Positions 34,392 to 43,246 of a stretch of 64,000 nucleotides of DNA are shown piece by piece. A program made the translations under genes and the position numbers. The stretch is from NCBI GenBank assembly GCA_036399055.1, contig DASWNX010000025.1, forward strand, positions 1-64,000, given 5' to 3'. The stretch comes from Jatrophihabitans sp. (GTDB lineage: Bacteria; Actinomycetota; Actinomycetes; Mycobacteriales; Jatrophihabitantaceae). Position 1 is the first letter of the stretch, and each line of letters begins with the position of its first letter. The notes beneath the pieces are model-generated. The model was not told where the DNA came from. It did not search any database and saw only the letters and a list, made by a program, of their open reading frames with translations.

Positions 34392-36695
34392 ATGCGCGCT
34401 GGCCGTTTTATCGCGAGCATCACGGCTGTCACCATGGCGGCGTTCGGCATCTCGCTGGCGCCGAGCGGGCCGGCCGGCGCGATCGAGGGCCCGTTGCCGT
34501 CCAACGCGGCGCCCAGTTGGCAGACCAACGGGCAGGTGACGGCGATCGCGGTAGCCGACGGCATCGTCTACGTCGGCGGGAACTTCACCAGCGTCCGGCT
34601 GCCCGGCCGGCCCCTCGGCTCGGGTGAGGTGGCTCGCAACCACCTCGCCGCGTTCAACGCCAGCACCGGAGCGCTGATCACGACGTTCAACCACGACGTC
34701 AACGCCGCGGTCCACGCGCTCGCGCCCAGCCTCGACGGCAAGACCCTCTACGTCGGCGGTGACTTCAGCGCGGTCGACGGCGCCGCCCGTAACCGGATCG
34801 CGGCCATCTCCCTTGCCTCCGACGCCGTTCCGGCCGGCGTCCTGGCTCCCTGGAACCCCAACGCCAACGCCCGGGTGGCCAGCATCGCCGCCTCCAGCTC
34901 GGCGGTCTACGTCTCGGGCTCCTTCACCTCGATCGGCGGCGCGGCCAAGCAGCGGGTGGCCGCGCTGGACCCGGACACCGGCGCGTCACTGCCGGCCTTC
35001 GCAGCCGACGCCGACAACGTGGTCTACCAGATCGCGCTGACGCCAGGCCGTACCAAGCTCTACCTCGCCGGCGCGTTCCTGAGCCTGAACTCCGACCCGG
35101 CCCACCACGCCGTGGCAGTCGTGGACAGCGTCACCGGCGAGGCCCTGGCGTTTCCGGCAGGCGCGGTGATACCGCCCAAGACCGCGTCCTGCACGGTGGA
35201 GGCCAAGGCCGTCAAGACCGACAGCGGCGGCGCGTACTTCGGCGTCGAGGGCTCAGGCCTGGGCTGCTTCGACGGCACGTTCGCCGCCAACTCCGACGGC
35301 TCGCTGCGCTGGCAGAGCAAGTGCCTGGGCGCGACCCAGGCAGTGCAACCGATCGGCGACATCCTCTACACCGGCTCACACAGCCACGACTGCAGCGCAG
35401 ACCGGCCCGCTGACCCGAACGCCTTCCCTGAGGTGGGATCACTCAAGGGGCTGTCGCGGCACCTGCTGTCGCGCAGCACCGGCAACGGGCTGCTGGGCAC
35501 CTGGTACCCGAACACCGACGGCGGCCCCGACAACGCCGGTCTGGGCCCGAGGGTGATGACCACCGACGGCAGCCAGCTCTTCGTCGGCGGCGAGTTCACC
35601 ACCGTCAACGGGTTGCCCCAACAGGGTTTCGCCCGGTTCGACCCGGCCACCGGTGATCTGGCCAGCCCGTCACGTCCAGCCCCGCCGACCGCGGTGGCCC
35701 GCGCCGGGGGCAAGGTGTCAATCTACGTCCAGACTCCGCTGGACACCGATGACGTCCACCTGACCGTCCGGCTCTACCGCGACGGCGGCAGCACGCCGAT
35801 CGCCACCGCGGCGGTGACCTCGCTGTTCTGGAAGCGGCCGGTGCTGACCTTCAGCGACGACGCGTTGGCCGCCGGCACCAGCCACAGTTACACAGCCGAC
35901 GTCAAGGAGACCTTCGGCCCGCGCGTGGGCCCCCGGTCCTCGCCCAGCCGCACCGTCACGGTGATCAGGACGGCCACCGGGTACCCCGCCGCTGTTGACC
36001 CGGACAGCCCGGTGCTGTTCTGGCGCCTTGGTGACGCGGGCGGCCCGCTCACCGCGGACAGCTCGAACACCAAGAACCCCGGCGGCCTCACCCTCGGGGG
36101 AGGTGGCCTCAGCTACGGCGCCGCCGGCGCGATCGCCGCAAACACTGCCGTGACGCTGAACGGCTCCACCGGCTACATCTCAGCGACCCGCGGCCAGAAC
36201 TCGCCGGGCACCTTCTCGATCGAGGCGTGGTTCAAGACCACCAGCACCACCGGCGGGCGCATCTTCGGCTTCGGCAACCAGCAGGGCGGCCTGGACCTCT
36301 ACGGCAACCCGGTGCTCAGCCGGCAATACGACAAGCACATCTACATGGCCAATGACGGGCGCCTGGTTTTCGGCGTCCATGCCGGGCGGGCGATCACCCT
36401 CACGACGCCTGCCCGCTACAACAACGGGCAGTGGCACCACGTCGTCGGCACCCAGGGCCCGCTGGGCATGACCCTCTACGTCGACGGCGCCAAGATCGCC
36501 CAGAACACTCAGACCACCAACGCCCAGTACTACGGCTACTGGCGGATGGGCGGTGACAACCTGAGCGGCTGGCCGCTAGCGCCGGGTAGCCGGTTCCTCG
36601 CCGGCGCCCTCGATGAGGTGGCCGTGTACAACCGCGTCATGGCTCTCAGCTCGGTGCAGAAGCACTACCTCGCCTCCGGACGCCGGCTGCCCTAA
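34392..36695 (+). CDS. secreted beta-propeller protein with C-terminal LamG-like domain
   Basis: 767 residues from ATG 34392 (GGGGGAAAC upstream). The signal peptide ends near GPAGA. About residues 35-430 form repeated blocks of the type VYVGGNFTSV / LYVGGDFSAVDG / VYVSGSFTSIGGA / LFVGGEFTTVNG, each followed by AFDxxTG-like strands; this is a DUF5122-like beta-propeller. A fibronectin-like segment follows, then a concanavalin/LamG-type domain from about residue 540 (FSIEAWFKTTST ... WHHVVGTQGPLGMTLYVDG ... GALDEVAVYNRVM). No catalytic residues are apparent. It is probably an extracellular carbohydrate- or surface-binding protein. A strong hairpin terminator follows. Confidence 0.8.
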   Translation: MRAGRFIASITAVTMAAFGISLAPSGPAGAIEGPLPSNAAPSWQTNGQVTAIAVADGIVYVGGNFTSVRLPGRPLGSGEVARNHLAAFNASTGALITTFNHDVNAAVHALAPSLDGKTLYVGGDFSAVDGAARNRIAAISLASDAVPAGVLAPWNPNANARVASIAASSSAVYVSGSFTSIGGAAKQRVAALDPDTGASLPAFAADADNVVYQIALTPGRTKLYLAGAFLSLNSDPAHHAVAVVDSVTGEALAFPAGAVIPPKTASCTVEAKAVKTDSGGAYFGVEGSGLGCFDGTFAANSDGSLRWQSKCLGATQAVQPIGDILYTGSHSHDCSADRPADPNAFPEVGSLKGLSRHLLSRSTGNGLLGTWYPNTDGGPDNAGLGPRVMTTDGSQLFVGGEFTTVNGLPQQGFARFDPATGDLASPSRPAPPTAVARAGGKVSIYVQTPLDTDDVHLTVRLYRDGGSTPIATAAVTSLFWKRPVLTFSDDALAAGTSHSYTADVKETFGPRVGPRSSPSRTVTVIRTATGYPAAVDPDSPVLFWRLGDAGGPLTADSSNTKNPGGLTLGGGGLSYGAAGAIAANTAVTLNGSTGYISATRGQNSPGTFSIEAWFKTTSTTGGRIFGFGNQQGGLDLYGNPVLSRQYDKHIYMANDGRLVFGVHAGRAITLTTPARYNNGQWHHVVGTQGPLGMTLYVDGAKIAQNTQTTNAQYYGYWRMGGDNLSGWPLAPGSRFLAGALDEVAVYNRVMALSSVQKHYLASGRRLP

Positions 36696-36740
36696 GCCCG
36701 CGCGTGCCACAGCCCTGCCGTTCCCGAAGGGGTGCCACGC

Positions 36741-36787
36741 CCAAGCCGGCAGGCGTCCTGTCTGGAACAGGACGCCTACCGGCTTGG
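36741..36787. terminator. bidirectional terminator-like hairpin between convergent genes
   Basis: The inner stem AGGCGTCCTGT / ACAGGACGCCT (11 bp, 5-nt loop) continues after one mismatch into CCAAGCCGG / CCGGCTTGG. It is nearly symmetric and lies between two genes that point at each other. Confidence 0.88.
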
Positions 36788-36808
36788 CGAGGTGAGACCA
36801 GTCCGTCC

Positions 36809-37396
36809 TCAGGCGGTGACGAAGTCTGCCTTGGGGCGCTGATGCGGTGCGAGCAGGTCCTCAGTGGCCTCAACGTCGCGGCTGTGTCGCAGGCCGAGCA
36901 GGCCGAGCAGCAGCATCACCGCCCCCGCGAGATAGGCGGCGATGGCGGCGATCCCTGCGATCATCGCCATGGTGTCGAAGGCATAGGCGTTGAGCAGCAG
37001 CCCGCGCAGCGTCTCACCGCGGAACACTGACTGGACGCTGGCCGCGAGCTTGGCGTCGGTGGGGTTGGCCTGCGCTTGCGCACTCAGCTGGGCGTAGGTC
37101 TTGCCGTCGCCGATCTTCTGGATGTGGATCGCGATGTAGTGGTCGGCGTAGGCCTTGGCCTGTGGGCCGGTGGTCAACTGCTGCCCGGCGTACTCACGGA
37201 CGGGGTCGTACTCGGCGCCGATGATGCCCTTGCTGTCCTTGGCGGGGAAGTAGATCTGCTGTGCCGCGAGCTGGCTGTGCACCTGGTCGCCGACGAAGTC
37301 GTGCGCCCAGTACAGCAGGGAGCCGGCCATCACCAGGACAGCCGCGAGAAAGAGCCCGGCGACACTTGCCAGTAAGTCGAACGTCCTGCGCTTCAT
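36809..37396 (-). CDS. two-helix membrane protein of the hypoxia-type island
   Basis: 195 residues from ATG 37396 (AAGGAG 5 nt upstream). One transmembrane helix at about 7-30, an extracytoplasmic domain of about 110 residues containing IYFPAKDSKGI and YADHYIAIHIQKIGDGKTYAQLSAQAQ, and a second helix or hairpin at about 140-175. The C-terminus is charged. I do not recognise a characterised function. The start faces two DosR-box-like palindromes (87 and 174 bp away), which suggests induction under hypoxia. Confidence 0.75.
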   Translation of the reverse strand: MKRRTFDLLASVAGLFLAAVLVMAGSLLYWAHDFVGDQVHSQLAAQQIYFPAKDSKGIIGAEYDPVREYAGQQLTTGPQAKAYADHYIAIHIQKIGDGKTYAQLSAQAQANPTDAKLAASVQSVFRGETLRGLLLNAYAFDTMAMIAGIAAIAAYLAGAVMLLLGLLGLRHSRDVEATEDLLAPHQRPKADFVTA

Positions 37397-37482
37397 GAGA
37401 TCTCCTTGAATGGTCCGGCTGATTGGCTCAACCATCGCGCCCGCCGCTGCTTGTGACGGGCGGAGAAGGTCCCGAGCGGGGT

Positions 37483-37494
37483 GGACTTAAGTCC
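37483..37494. promoter_or_regulatory. DosR/DevR-box-like palindrome (best match)
   Basis: GGACTTAAGTCC is a perfect 12-bp palindrome and the exact core of the mycobacterial DosR consensus (GGGACTWWAGTCCC). It lies between the divergent two-helix protein and DoxX genes. Confidence 0.72.
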
Positions 37495-37524
37495 TTGATC
37501 TTCAGCCACCGGTGGTCACCTCAC

Positions 37525-37566
37525 GATGCCAACGACGCCCGCGACGATGCCAATGACGCCCGCGAC
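37525..37566. repeat. 21-bp tandem duplication, two copies
   Basis: The units at 37525-37545 and 37546-37566 (beginning GATGCCAA) differ at one base (C/T). They lie between two DosR-box-like sites and so set their spacing (87 bp start to start). Confidence 0.8.
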
Positions 37567-37569
37567 GAT

Positions 37570-37581
37570 GGACTTTGGTCC
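37570..37581. promoter_or_regulatory. DosR/DevR-box-like site
   Basis: GGACTTTGGTCC, matching the DosR core at every fixed base, followed by another C. It is 101 bp upstream of the DoxX gene. A weaker similar sequence, GGGCCTTCGGCCTC, follows at 37591-37604. Confidence 0.65.
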
Positions 37582-37670
37582 CGCCGCCTCGGGCCTTCGG
37601 CCTCCAGCCGCCCGCGGGTCGAGCCAGCATGCTGATGTCGTACCCACTTTGAGAGAAGGAAGCGATCATC

Positions 37671-38258
37671 ATGACCATGCACCTGCGAACCCGTTCCTCC
37701 CATGACCACGAGGACGTGATGATCCCCGGCGCCGTCGTCACCTCCGCCGCCGCGAAGGCGCTGGCCGTGCTGCGGATCGCGACCGGCTTCGTCTTCCTCT
37801 GGGCCTTCCTCGACAAGCTGTTCGGCCTGCACTACTCGACCTCGTCGGCCAAGGCCTGGATCGACGGCGGCTCGCCCACCAAGGGATTCCTGTCATCGGT
37901 GGAGGTCGGCCCGTTGAGCTCGACGTTTCACTCGATGGCCGGTGACACCTGGGTGAACTGGCTGTTCATGCTCGGCCTGCTTGGTATGGGCATCGGCCTG
38001 ATCGCCGGCGTGGCTCTGCGGATCACCGCCCTGGCAGGCGCGCTGATGATGTCCATGATGTGGCTGGCCGAGTTCCCGTTGGCCCAGCACACCAACAGCG
38101 GCGAGCCGAGTGGTTCGTCCAACCCGCTGATGGACTCCCACCTGATCTACGCGATCGTCATGGTGGTGCTGGCAGCCACCTACGCCGGCAACACCTGGGG
38201 GCTCGGCAAGCTCTGGGCCAGGCTGCCCTTCGTCAACCAGCACCGGTGGGCCCTGTGA
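37671..38258 (+). CDS. DoxX-family membrane protein
   Basis: 195 residues with four predicted transmembrane helices. After a His/Asp-rich N-terminus comes [26 protein letters not shown], a typical DoxX opening, then [34 protein letters not shown] and [23 protein letters not shown]. Some DoxX proteins are the quinone-linked subunit of thiosulfate oxidoreductases; actinobacterial ones are linked to thiol and oxidative stress. It lies downstream of two DosR-box-like sites. A perfect hairpin follows at 38285. Confidence 0.85.
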   Translation: MTMHLRTRSSHDHEDVMIPGAVVTSAAAKALAVLRIATGFVFLWAFLDKLFGLHYSTSSAKAWIDGGSPTKGFLSSVEVGPLSSTFHSMAGDTWVNWLFMLGLLGMGIGLIAGVALRITALAGALMMSMMWLAEFPLAQHTNSGEPSGSSNPLMDSHLIYAIVMVVLAATYAGNTWGLGKLWARLPFVNQHRWAL

Positions 38259-38284
38259 CCGCATAGCTTGCCCGCCACCGCGTG

Positions 38285-38310
38285 ACCATGCTCAGATGAC
38301 TGAGCATGGT
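38285..38310 (+). terminator. perfect hairpin between the DoxX and phosphoketolase genes
   Basis: ACCATGCTCAG / CTGAGCATGGT, an 11-bp perfect stem with a 4-nt loop, 27 bp after the DoxX stop. It lacks a T-run. An in-frame ATG for phosphoketolase lies in the loop, which argues against that ATG as the real start. Confidence 0.6.
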
Positions 38311-38424
38311 TTCGCGGCGTTGAGGCCGCGCGGCGGGCAGGCAGTCGCCGCGCCGGAGCCCACCACCGACCTTCACCGATGGGCTGCCCATCAAGCTGCT
38401 ACGAGCCGAACCGAGGTCTGCCCC

Positions 38425-40806
38425 ATGCATCAGGCATTGAATGATGATGAATTACGACTGATCGACGCCTACTGGCGGGCAGCCAACTACCTGTCGGTAG
38501 GCCAGATCTATCTGCTGGACAACCCGCTGCTCACCCAACCGCTGGCAGCTGAGCACATCAAGCCTCGGCTGCTCGGCCACTGGGGGACCACACCCGGGTT
38601 GAACCTGCTCTACGCCCACCTGAACCGGGTGATCATCCAACGTGACCTGAACGCCCTCTTCATCACCGGTCCGGGACACGGCGGCCCGGGCCTGGTGGCC
38701 AACGCCTACCTGGAGGGCGCCTACACCGAGGTGTACTCAGGTATCGGCCAGGACATCGACGGACTCAAGGCGCTGTTCCGGCAGTTCTCCTTCCCCGGCG
38801 GCATTCCCAGCCACGTCGCCCCCGAGACCCCCGGCTCGATCCACGAAGGCGGTGAGCTGGGCTACTCCCTGGTGCATGCCTTCGGCGCGGCCTTCGACAA
38901 CCCCGACCTGCTGGTCGCCTGCGTGATCGGCGACGGGGAGGCCGAGACCGGCCCGCTGGCAGCCAGCTGGCATTCCAACAAGTTCCTCAACCCGGCGCGC
39001 GACGGCGCGGTGTTGCCGATCCTGCACCTCAACGGCTACAAGATCGCCAACCCCACCGTGCTGGCCCGAATCGAGCACGACGAGCTGGCCGCGTTGATGA
39101 CCGGTTACGGCTACGAGCCGTTCTTCGTCGAGGGTGACGAGCCATTCGCCGTGCACCAGCAGCTGGCAGCGACCCTGGATCAGGTGATCGAGCAGATCGC
39201 CGAGATCCAGCACCAGGCACGATCGGGCTCGTCCGCGCAGGGCAGCCGGCCGCGCTGGCCGATGATCGTGCTGCGCACGCCGAAGGGCTGGACCGGCCCG
39301 GCGGTGGTGGACGGCCAGCAGGTCGAGGGCACCTTCCGGGCCCACCAGGTTCCGCTGGCCAACACCCGGGCGAATTCAGAGCATCGCCGCCAGCTCGAGG
39401 CATGGTTGCGCAGCTACCGTCCGCAAGAGCTGTTCGACGCCAACGGCCGGCTGGCGCCCGAGCTGGCCAGATTGGCGCCGACCGGACAGCGCCGGATGAG
39501 CGCCAACCCGCATGCCAACGGCGGCCTGCTGCTGCGCGACTTGGAGCTGCCCGACTTCCGCGGCTACGCCGTGGAGGTCAAGGCGCCCGGCGTCCAGACG
39601 CACGAGGCGACCAGGGTGCTCGGAGAGTTCCTGGCCGACATCGCGGCGGCCAACCGGGACCGGTTCCGGGTGATGGGTCCCGACGAGACCGCATCCAACC
39701 GGCTCGGCGGGATGTTCCGCACCACCGGCCGGGCCTGGGACGCGGCCGTGGTCGAGGGCGATGAGCACCTGGACCCGAACGGGCAGGTGATGGAAGTGCT
39801 GTCTGAACACCTGTGCCAGGGCTGGCTGGAGGGTTACCTGCTGACCGGGCGGCACGGCTTGTTCAATTGCTACGAGGCCTTCATCCACATCATCGACTCG
39901 ATGTTCAACCAGCACGCCAAATGGCTCAAGACCAGCAGGGCGATCCCGTGGCGGCGTCCCATCGCGTCGTTGAACTACCTGCTGTCATCACACGTCTGGC
40001 GCCAGGACCACAACGGCTTCTCACACCAGGATCCCGGCTTCCTCGACCACGTCGTGAACAAGAAGGCCGAGATCGTCCGGGTGTACCTGCCTCCGGACAC
40101 CAACACCCTGCTGTCAGTGACTGATCACTGCCTGCGCAGCCGCGACTACGTCAACGTCATCGTGGCGGGCAAGCAGCCGACCCTGACCTACCTCACCATG
40201 GAGCAGGCGATCGCGCACGCGACCCGCGGCCTCGGCATCTGGGAATGGGCGGGCAACACCACCGGCGAGCCCGACGTGGTGCTGGCCTGCGCCGGAGACG
40301 TGCCCACCCTGGAGACCCTGGCAGCCGCCGACCTGCTGCGCCAGCACCTGCCCGACCTCAGGGTGCGGGTGATCAATGTCGTGGACCTGATGCGGTTGCA
40401 ATCAGCCACTGAGCACCCGCACGGACTGCCCGACCGCGAGTTCGACGGGCTGTTCACCCCGGACAAGCCGGTGATCTTCGCCTTCCACGGCTATCCCTCC
40501 CTGATCCACGTGCTCACCTACCGGCGCGCCAACCACGCCAACATCCACGTCCGCGGCTACAAGGAGGAAGGGACGACCACCACCCCGTTCGACATGGTGA
40601 TGCTCAACGACCTCGACCGCTTTCACCTGGTCATCGACGTCATCGACCGGGTCCCCTCGTTGGGCAGCAGGGCAGCTGTGCTCCGGCAGCGGATGGCCGA
40701 CGCCCGGCTGGCCGCCCGCGCCTACACTCGCGAGCACGGCGAGGACGACCCGGCGATCGCGGGCTGGGTGTGGCCAGGGAACAGCGAGACCGAGATGCCC
40801 ATCTGA
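38425..40806 (+). CDS. xfp: xylulose-5-phosphate/fructose-6-phosphate phosphoketolase
   Basis: 793 residues from ATG 38425, which gives the usual family N-terminus ([26 protein letters not shown]); an upstream in-frame ATG at 38296 adds 43 atypical residues. TPP-dependent enzyme: GPGHGGPG (82-89) and the TPP/magnesium motif GDGEAETG (169-176). It splits xylulose-5-P or fructose-6-P with phosphate into acetyl phosphate and a shorter sugar phosphate. Its stop overlaps the acetate kinase start (TGATG), so acetyl phosphate feeds directly into ATP formation. This is a fermentative bypass that needs no oxygen and fits a hypoxia island. Confidence 0.95.
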   Translation: MHQALNDDELRLIDAYWRAANYLSVGQIYLLDNPLLTQPLAAEHIKPRLLGHWGTTPGLNLLYAHLNRVIIQRDLNALFITGPGHGGPGLVANAYLEGAYTEVYSGIGQDIDGLKALFRQFSFPGGIPSHVAPETPGSIHEGGELGYSLVHAFGAAFDNPDLLVACVIGDGEAETGPLAASWHSNKFLNPARDGAVLPILHLNGYKIANPTVLARIEHDELAALMTGYGYEPFFVEGDEPFAVHQQLAATLDQVIEQIAEIQHQARSGSSAQGSRPRWPMIVLRTPKGWTGPAVVDGQQVEGTFRAHQVPLANTRANSEHRRQLEAWLRSYRPQELFDANGRLAPELARLAPTGQRRMSANPHANGGLLLRDLELPDFRGYAVEVKAPGVQTHEATRVLGEFLADIAAANRDRFRVMGPDETASNRLGGMFRTTGRAWDAAVVEGDEHLDPNGQVMEVLSEHLCQGWLEGYLLTGRHGLFNCYEAFIHIIDSMFNQHAKWLKTSRAIPWRRPIASLNYLLSSHVWRQDHNGFSHQDPGFLDHVVNKKAEIVRVYLPPDTNTLLSVTDHCLRSRDYVNVIVAGKQPTLTYLTMEQAIAHATRGLGIWEWAGNTTGEPDVVLACAGDVPTLETLAAADLLRQHLPDLRVRVINVVDLMRLQSATEHPHGLPDREFDGLFTPDKPVIFAFHGYPSLIHVLTYRRANHANIHVRGYKEEGTTTTPFDMVMLNDLDRFHLVIDVIDRVPSLGSRAAVLRQRMADARLAARAYTREHGEDDPAIAGWVWPGNSETEMPI

Positions 40807-41912
40807 TGAGCGCCCTGATCGTCAACGCCGGCTCCTCCAGCCTGAAGCTGCGGCTGCTCGGCGAGGACGAGGCAGTGCTGGCCAGTGTCGACCTGCCGGC
40901 GCTGCCAGGAGCGAGCGGGCAGCTCCGGGACACGCTGGCGGGTTGGCCGGCGCCGGACTGGGTGGCGCACCGGGTGGTGCACGGCGGGCGACTGTTCCGC
41001 GGGCCGGTAGCCATCGATGATCAGGTGCTAGAGCAGATGCGGTCACTGATTGACCTGGCGCCGCTGCACCAACCCAAGTCGTTGTCGGCCATCGCCGCCG
41101 TCCGCGCGGAGCTGCCTGAGACACCTGCCTACGCGTGCTTCGACACCGCCTTTCACGCCAGCATTCCAGCCAAGGCCGCCACGTATGCGATACCGCAGCG
41201 ATGGCGGGTTGATCACGGCATCCGCCGGTATGGATTTCACGGTTTGAGCCATGGTTATTGCGTTGAGCGCGCGGGCCAGCTGGTCGACCGGCCGGTGGAC
41301 CAGCTCCGGATCGTCAGCTGCCACATCGGCGCGGGCGCCTCGATCACCGCCGTCCTCGGGGGCAGGAGTGTCGACACCTCGATGGGCTTCACGCCGCTGG
41401 AAGGGGTCGTCATGGCGACCCGGTCAGGTTCGGTGGACCCGGGCCTGCTGCTCTGGCTGGCCGAGCACGAGGGTTTGGCGCCGCACGCGATCGCCGAGGC
41501 ACTGGAGAACGAGTCCGGCCTGCTGGCGCTGGCGGGCACCGCCGATCTGCGTGAGGTTGAATCGCGGCGCGCTGCTGGGGAGGAGCGGGCCACCGCAGCC
41601 TTCGAGGTGTACGTGCACCGGTTGGTCACCACCATCGGCGCCATGACAGCTGCGGCCGGCGGCCTGGACGTGCTGGTCTTCACCGGTGGAGTAGGGCAGA
41701 ACTCCACGTCCGTGCGCGCCGAGGTCAGCAACCGGCTCGGCCACCTCGGTGTCGCCGTCGATCCCGAACGCGACTGCGCCGGTGGCGCATCCGATGACAG
41801 CGACCGCGACATCGGCGTCGGCGCCGTCCGGGTGCTGGTGATCGAAGCCAGGGAGGACTTGCAGATGGTGCGTGAGGTCAGCGCGCTGCGCGCCGCCGAG
41901 CGGCTGAGATGA
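40806..41912 (+). CDS. ackA: acetate kinase
   Basis: 368 residues from ATG 40806. Family motifs: LIVNAGSSSLKLRLL at the N-terminus, ACFDTAFHAS, YGFHGLSHGY, CHIGAGASITAV, MGFTPLEGVVMATRSGSVDPG and VFTGGVGQNS. It converts acetyl phosphate and ADP to acetate and ATP. It is about 30 residues shorter than many AckA proteins. The one-base overlap with phosphoketolase means the two are made together. It is convergent with the Acg-like gene, with no gap. Confidence 0.95.
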   Translation: MSALIVNAGSSSLKLRLLGEDEAVLASVDLPALPGASGQLRDTLAGWPAPDWVAHRVVHGGRLFRGPVAIDDQVLEQMRSLIDLAPLHQPKSLSAIAAVRAELPETPAYACFDTAFHASIPAKAATYAIPQRWRVDHGIRRYGFHGLSHGYCVERAGQLVDRPVDQLRIVSCHIGAGASITAVLGGRSVDTSMGFTPLEGVVMATRSGSVDPGLLLWLAEHEGLAPHAIAEALENESGLLALAGTADLREVESRRAAGEERATAAFEVYVHRLVTTIGAMTAAAGGLDVLVFTGGVGQNSTSVRAEVSNRLGHLGVAVDPERDCAGGASDDSDRDIGVGAVRVLVIEAREDLQMVREVSALRAAERLR

Positions 41913-42977
41913 TCAGGCCTGCCGCACGTCAGGCGCCACATCGAGGACGTCAACCACCGGACGGCGGGGGGTCCGCGGCGCCTGCGCGGCGTGGGCTGGC
42001 GGGTAACCGATCCGAAGCATCATCTGCGGAACACCCTGCCAGCCCATCAGGATCTTGAGCCGGCTCCGGAACGCCACCAGATCCACGGCCTGACTCAACG
42101 GACAGGTCACCAGTCCCCGCAATTCGGCCTGGAGCATCAACCACATCATGGACTCACCGGCTCGCAGGTGCTCCAAGGGGGAGTCGGACTGCGTCAGCAG
42201 CACTGCGATGGCAGGCCGCTCGTCGACATCGCGCTCGATCAGCAGCCGGCCGGAGACGCCGGTCTCGAAGTCTCGTAACGGCACGTCCGTGTGCCGGGGG
42301 TGGCTGGCCGGCACGTGCGGTATCGCGCTGGCAGGCACCCCGTCGGGGTGGGCGTCGGAGTCACGCACCCAACGATCTCTCTCGGCGACGTACTCGCTGT
42401 CCTCGATCTCGCTGCGATCGGCCGAGCTGATCGCGACGGCAAGGTTGACCAGCTGTTCCTGGCGCGCGGGGAAGTCAGCGTGGACGCCGCCGCCTGATGA
42501 GACAGCGCGCAATTCCTCGATGATCTCCGGACTGACCTCGTGTCTGTCGAACGGCCGCCGATCGCTGTGCCGTCGCTCGGCGGCTGCCAGCGACTCCAGG
42601 TCCCGGGCTGAGATCTGCCTCTGCCCGACCGCTCTGAACTCAGCTATCAGGTCAGGATCGGAGGGGTCGGGAAGCCGGGAAGTCTCGATCTGCCAACCGA
42701 GGGCCCGAAGGCCGAGTTCGGTGAGGACCAGGGCGGCGCCGCAGCTGATCAGCAACGAATGCCCATCCGGATCGGCGACCTGCAACTGCCGGCTCCGGTC
42801 AGCGCGCAGTGACAAGTGATCCGAATGCAGCTGCCACAGCCACGGCTGGGTGTTGTGGATCGAAGGCGCCCGGTTTGCGGTCGCGATCACAGGCTCGATG
42901 GTGTCGCGTCGGAACGGCCCCGGTGAGCCAGGCTCACGTTGGGTCGATTCCGATGCAGTGGCGGCGGGGTGTGCCAT
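41913..42977 (-). CDS. Acg-family nitroreductase-like flavoprotein (copy 1)
   Basis: 354 residues. It carries the Acg/nitroreductase-like blocks APSIHNTQPW (37-46), RRPFDRHEVSPE, LLTQSDSPLEHLRAGESMMWLMLQAELRGL and QMMLRIGYPP. Proteins of this group (Rv2032/Acg, Rv3131) are classical DosR-regulon members in Mycobacterium tuberculosis; Acg is known to bind FMN while blocking its reactive face. The enzymatic role is unclear. The divergent gap to the universal-stress gene contains two DosR-box-like sites. Confidence 0.85.
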   Translation of the reverse strand: MAHPAATASESTQREPGSPGPFRRDTIEPVIATANRAPSIHNTQPWLWQLHSDHLSLRADRSRQLQVADPDGHSLLISCGAALVLTELGLRALGWQIETSRLPDPSDPDLIAEFRAVGQRQISARDLESLAAAERRHSDRRPFDRHEVSPEIIEELRAVSSGGGVHADFPARQEQLVNLAVAISSADRSEIEDSEYVAERDRWVRDSDAHPDGVPASAIPHVPASHPRHTDVPLRDFETGVSGRLLIERDVDERPAIAVLLTQSDSPLEHLRAGESMMWLMLQAELRGLVTCPLSQAVDLVAFRSRLKILMGWQGVPQMMLRIGYPPAHAAQAPRTPRRPVVDVLDVAPDVRQA

Positions 42978-43065
42978 GACAGCTTCCTTTGTTCAGGGGC
43001 CGGCGCTCGACGGTTCAGCCAGTGCCTCCAACGCCAAGCCTGCGCCCAACCACGCCCGGGCGACA

Positions 43066-43079
43066 GGGTCGAACGTCCC
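43066..43079. promoter_or_regulatory. DosR-box-like site upstream of the Acg-like gene
   Basis: GGGTCGAACGTCCC keeps the GGG...GTCCC ends and spacing of the DosR box, with changes in the left arm and centre. It is 89 bp upstream of the Acg-like start. Confidence 0.45.
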
Positions 43080-43126
43080 GTGGCCTGAGAGCGGGTGCGA
43101 AAGTGATCGCGCCACCGCCGGCCGAC

Positions 43127-43142
43127 AGGACTATCGGCCCTA
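43127..43142. promoter_or_regulatory. DosR-box-like site upstream of the universal-stress gene
   Basis: AGGACTATCGGCCCTA resembles the natural mycobacterial box variant GGGACTTTCGGCCCT. It is 105 bp upstream of the universal-stress start. Confidence 0.58.
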
Positions 43143-43246
43143 CCGACAGGGCGCTTTCACGGCGAATCTGGATCTGTTCCCCGTACCGGAAGGTCGCGGG
43201 CCAACCTCACGTCATTGCGCGAATGAATCGGGACAAGGAGTCTGAC

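Noticed and set aside
38296..38424. N-terminal extension of phosphoketolase from ATG 38296
   Set aside because: The ATG lies in the loop of a perfect hairpin, no ribosome-binding site precedes it and the extra 43 residues do not match the family.
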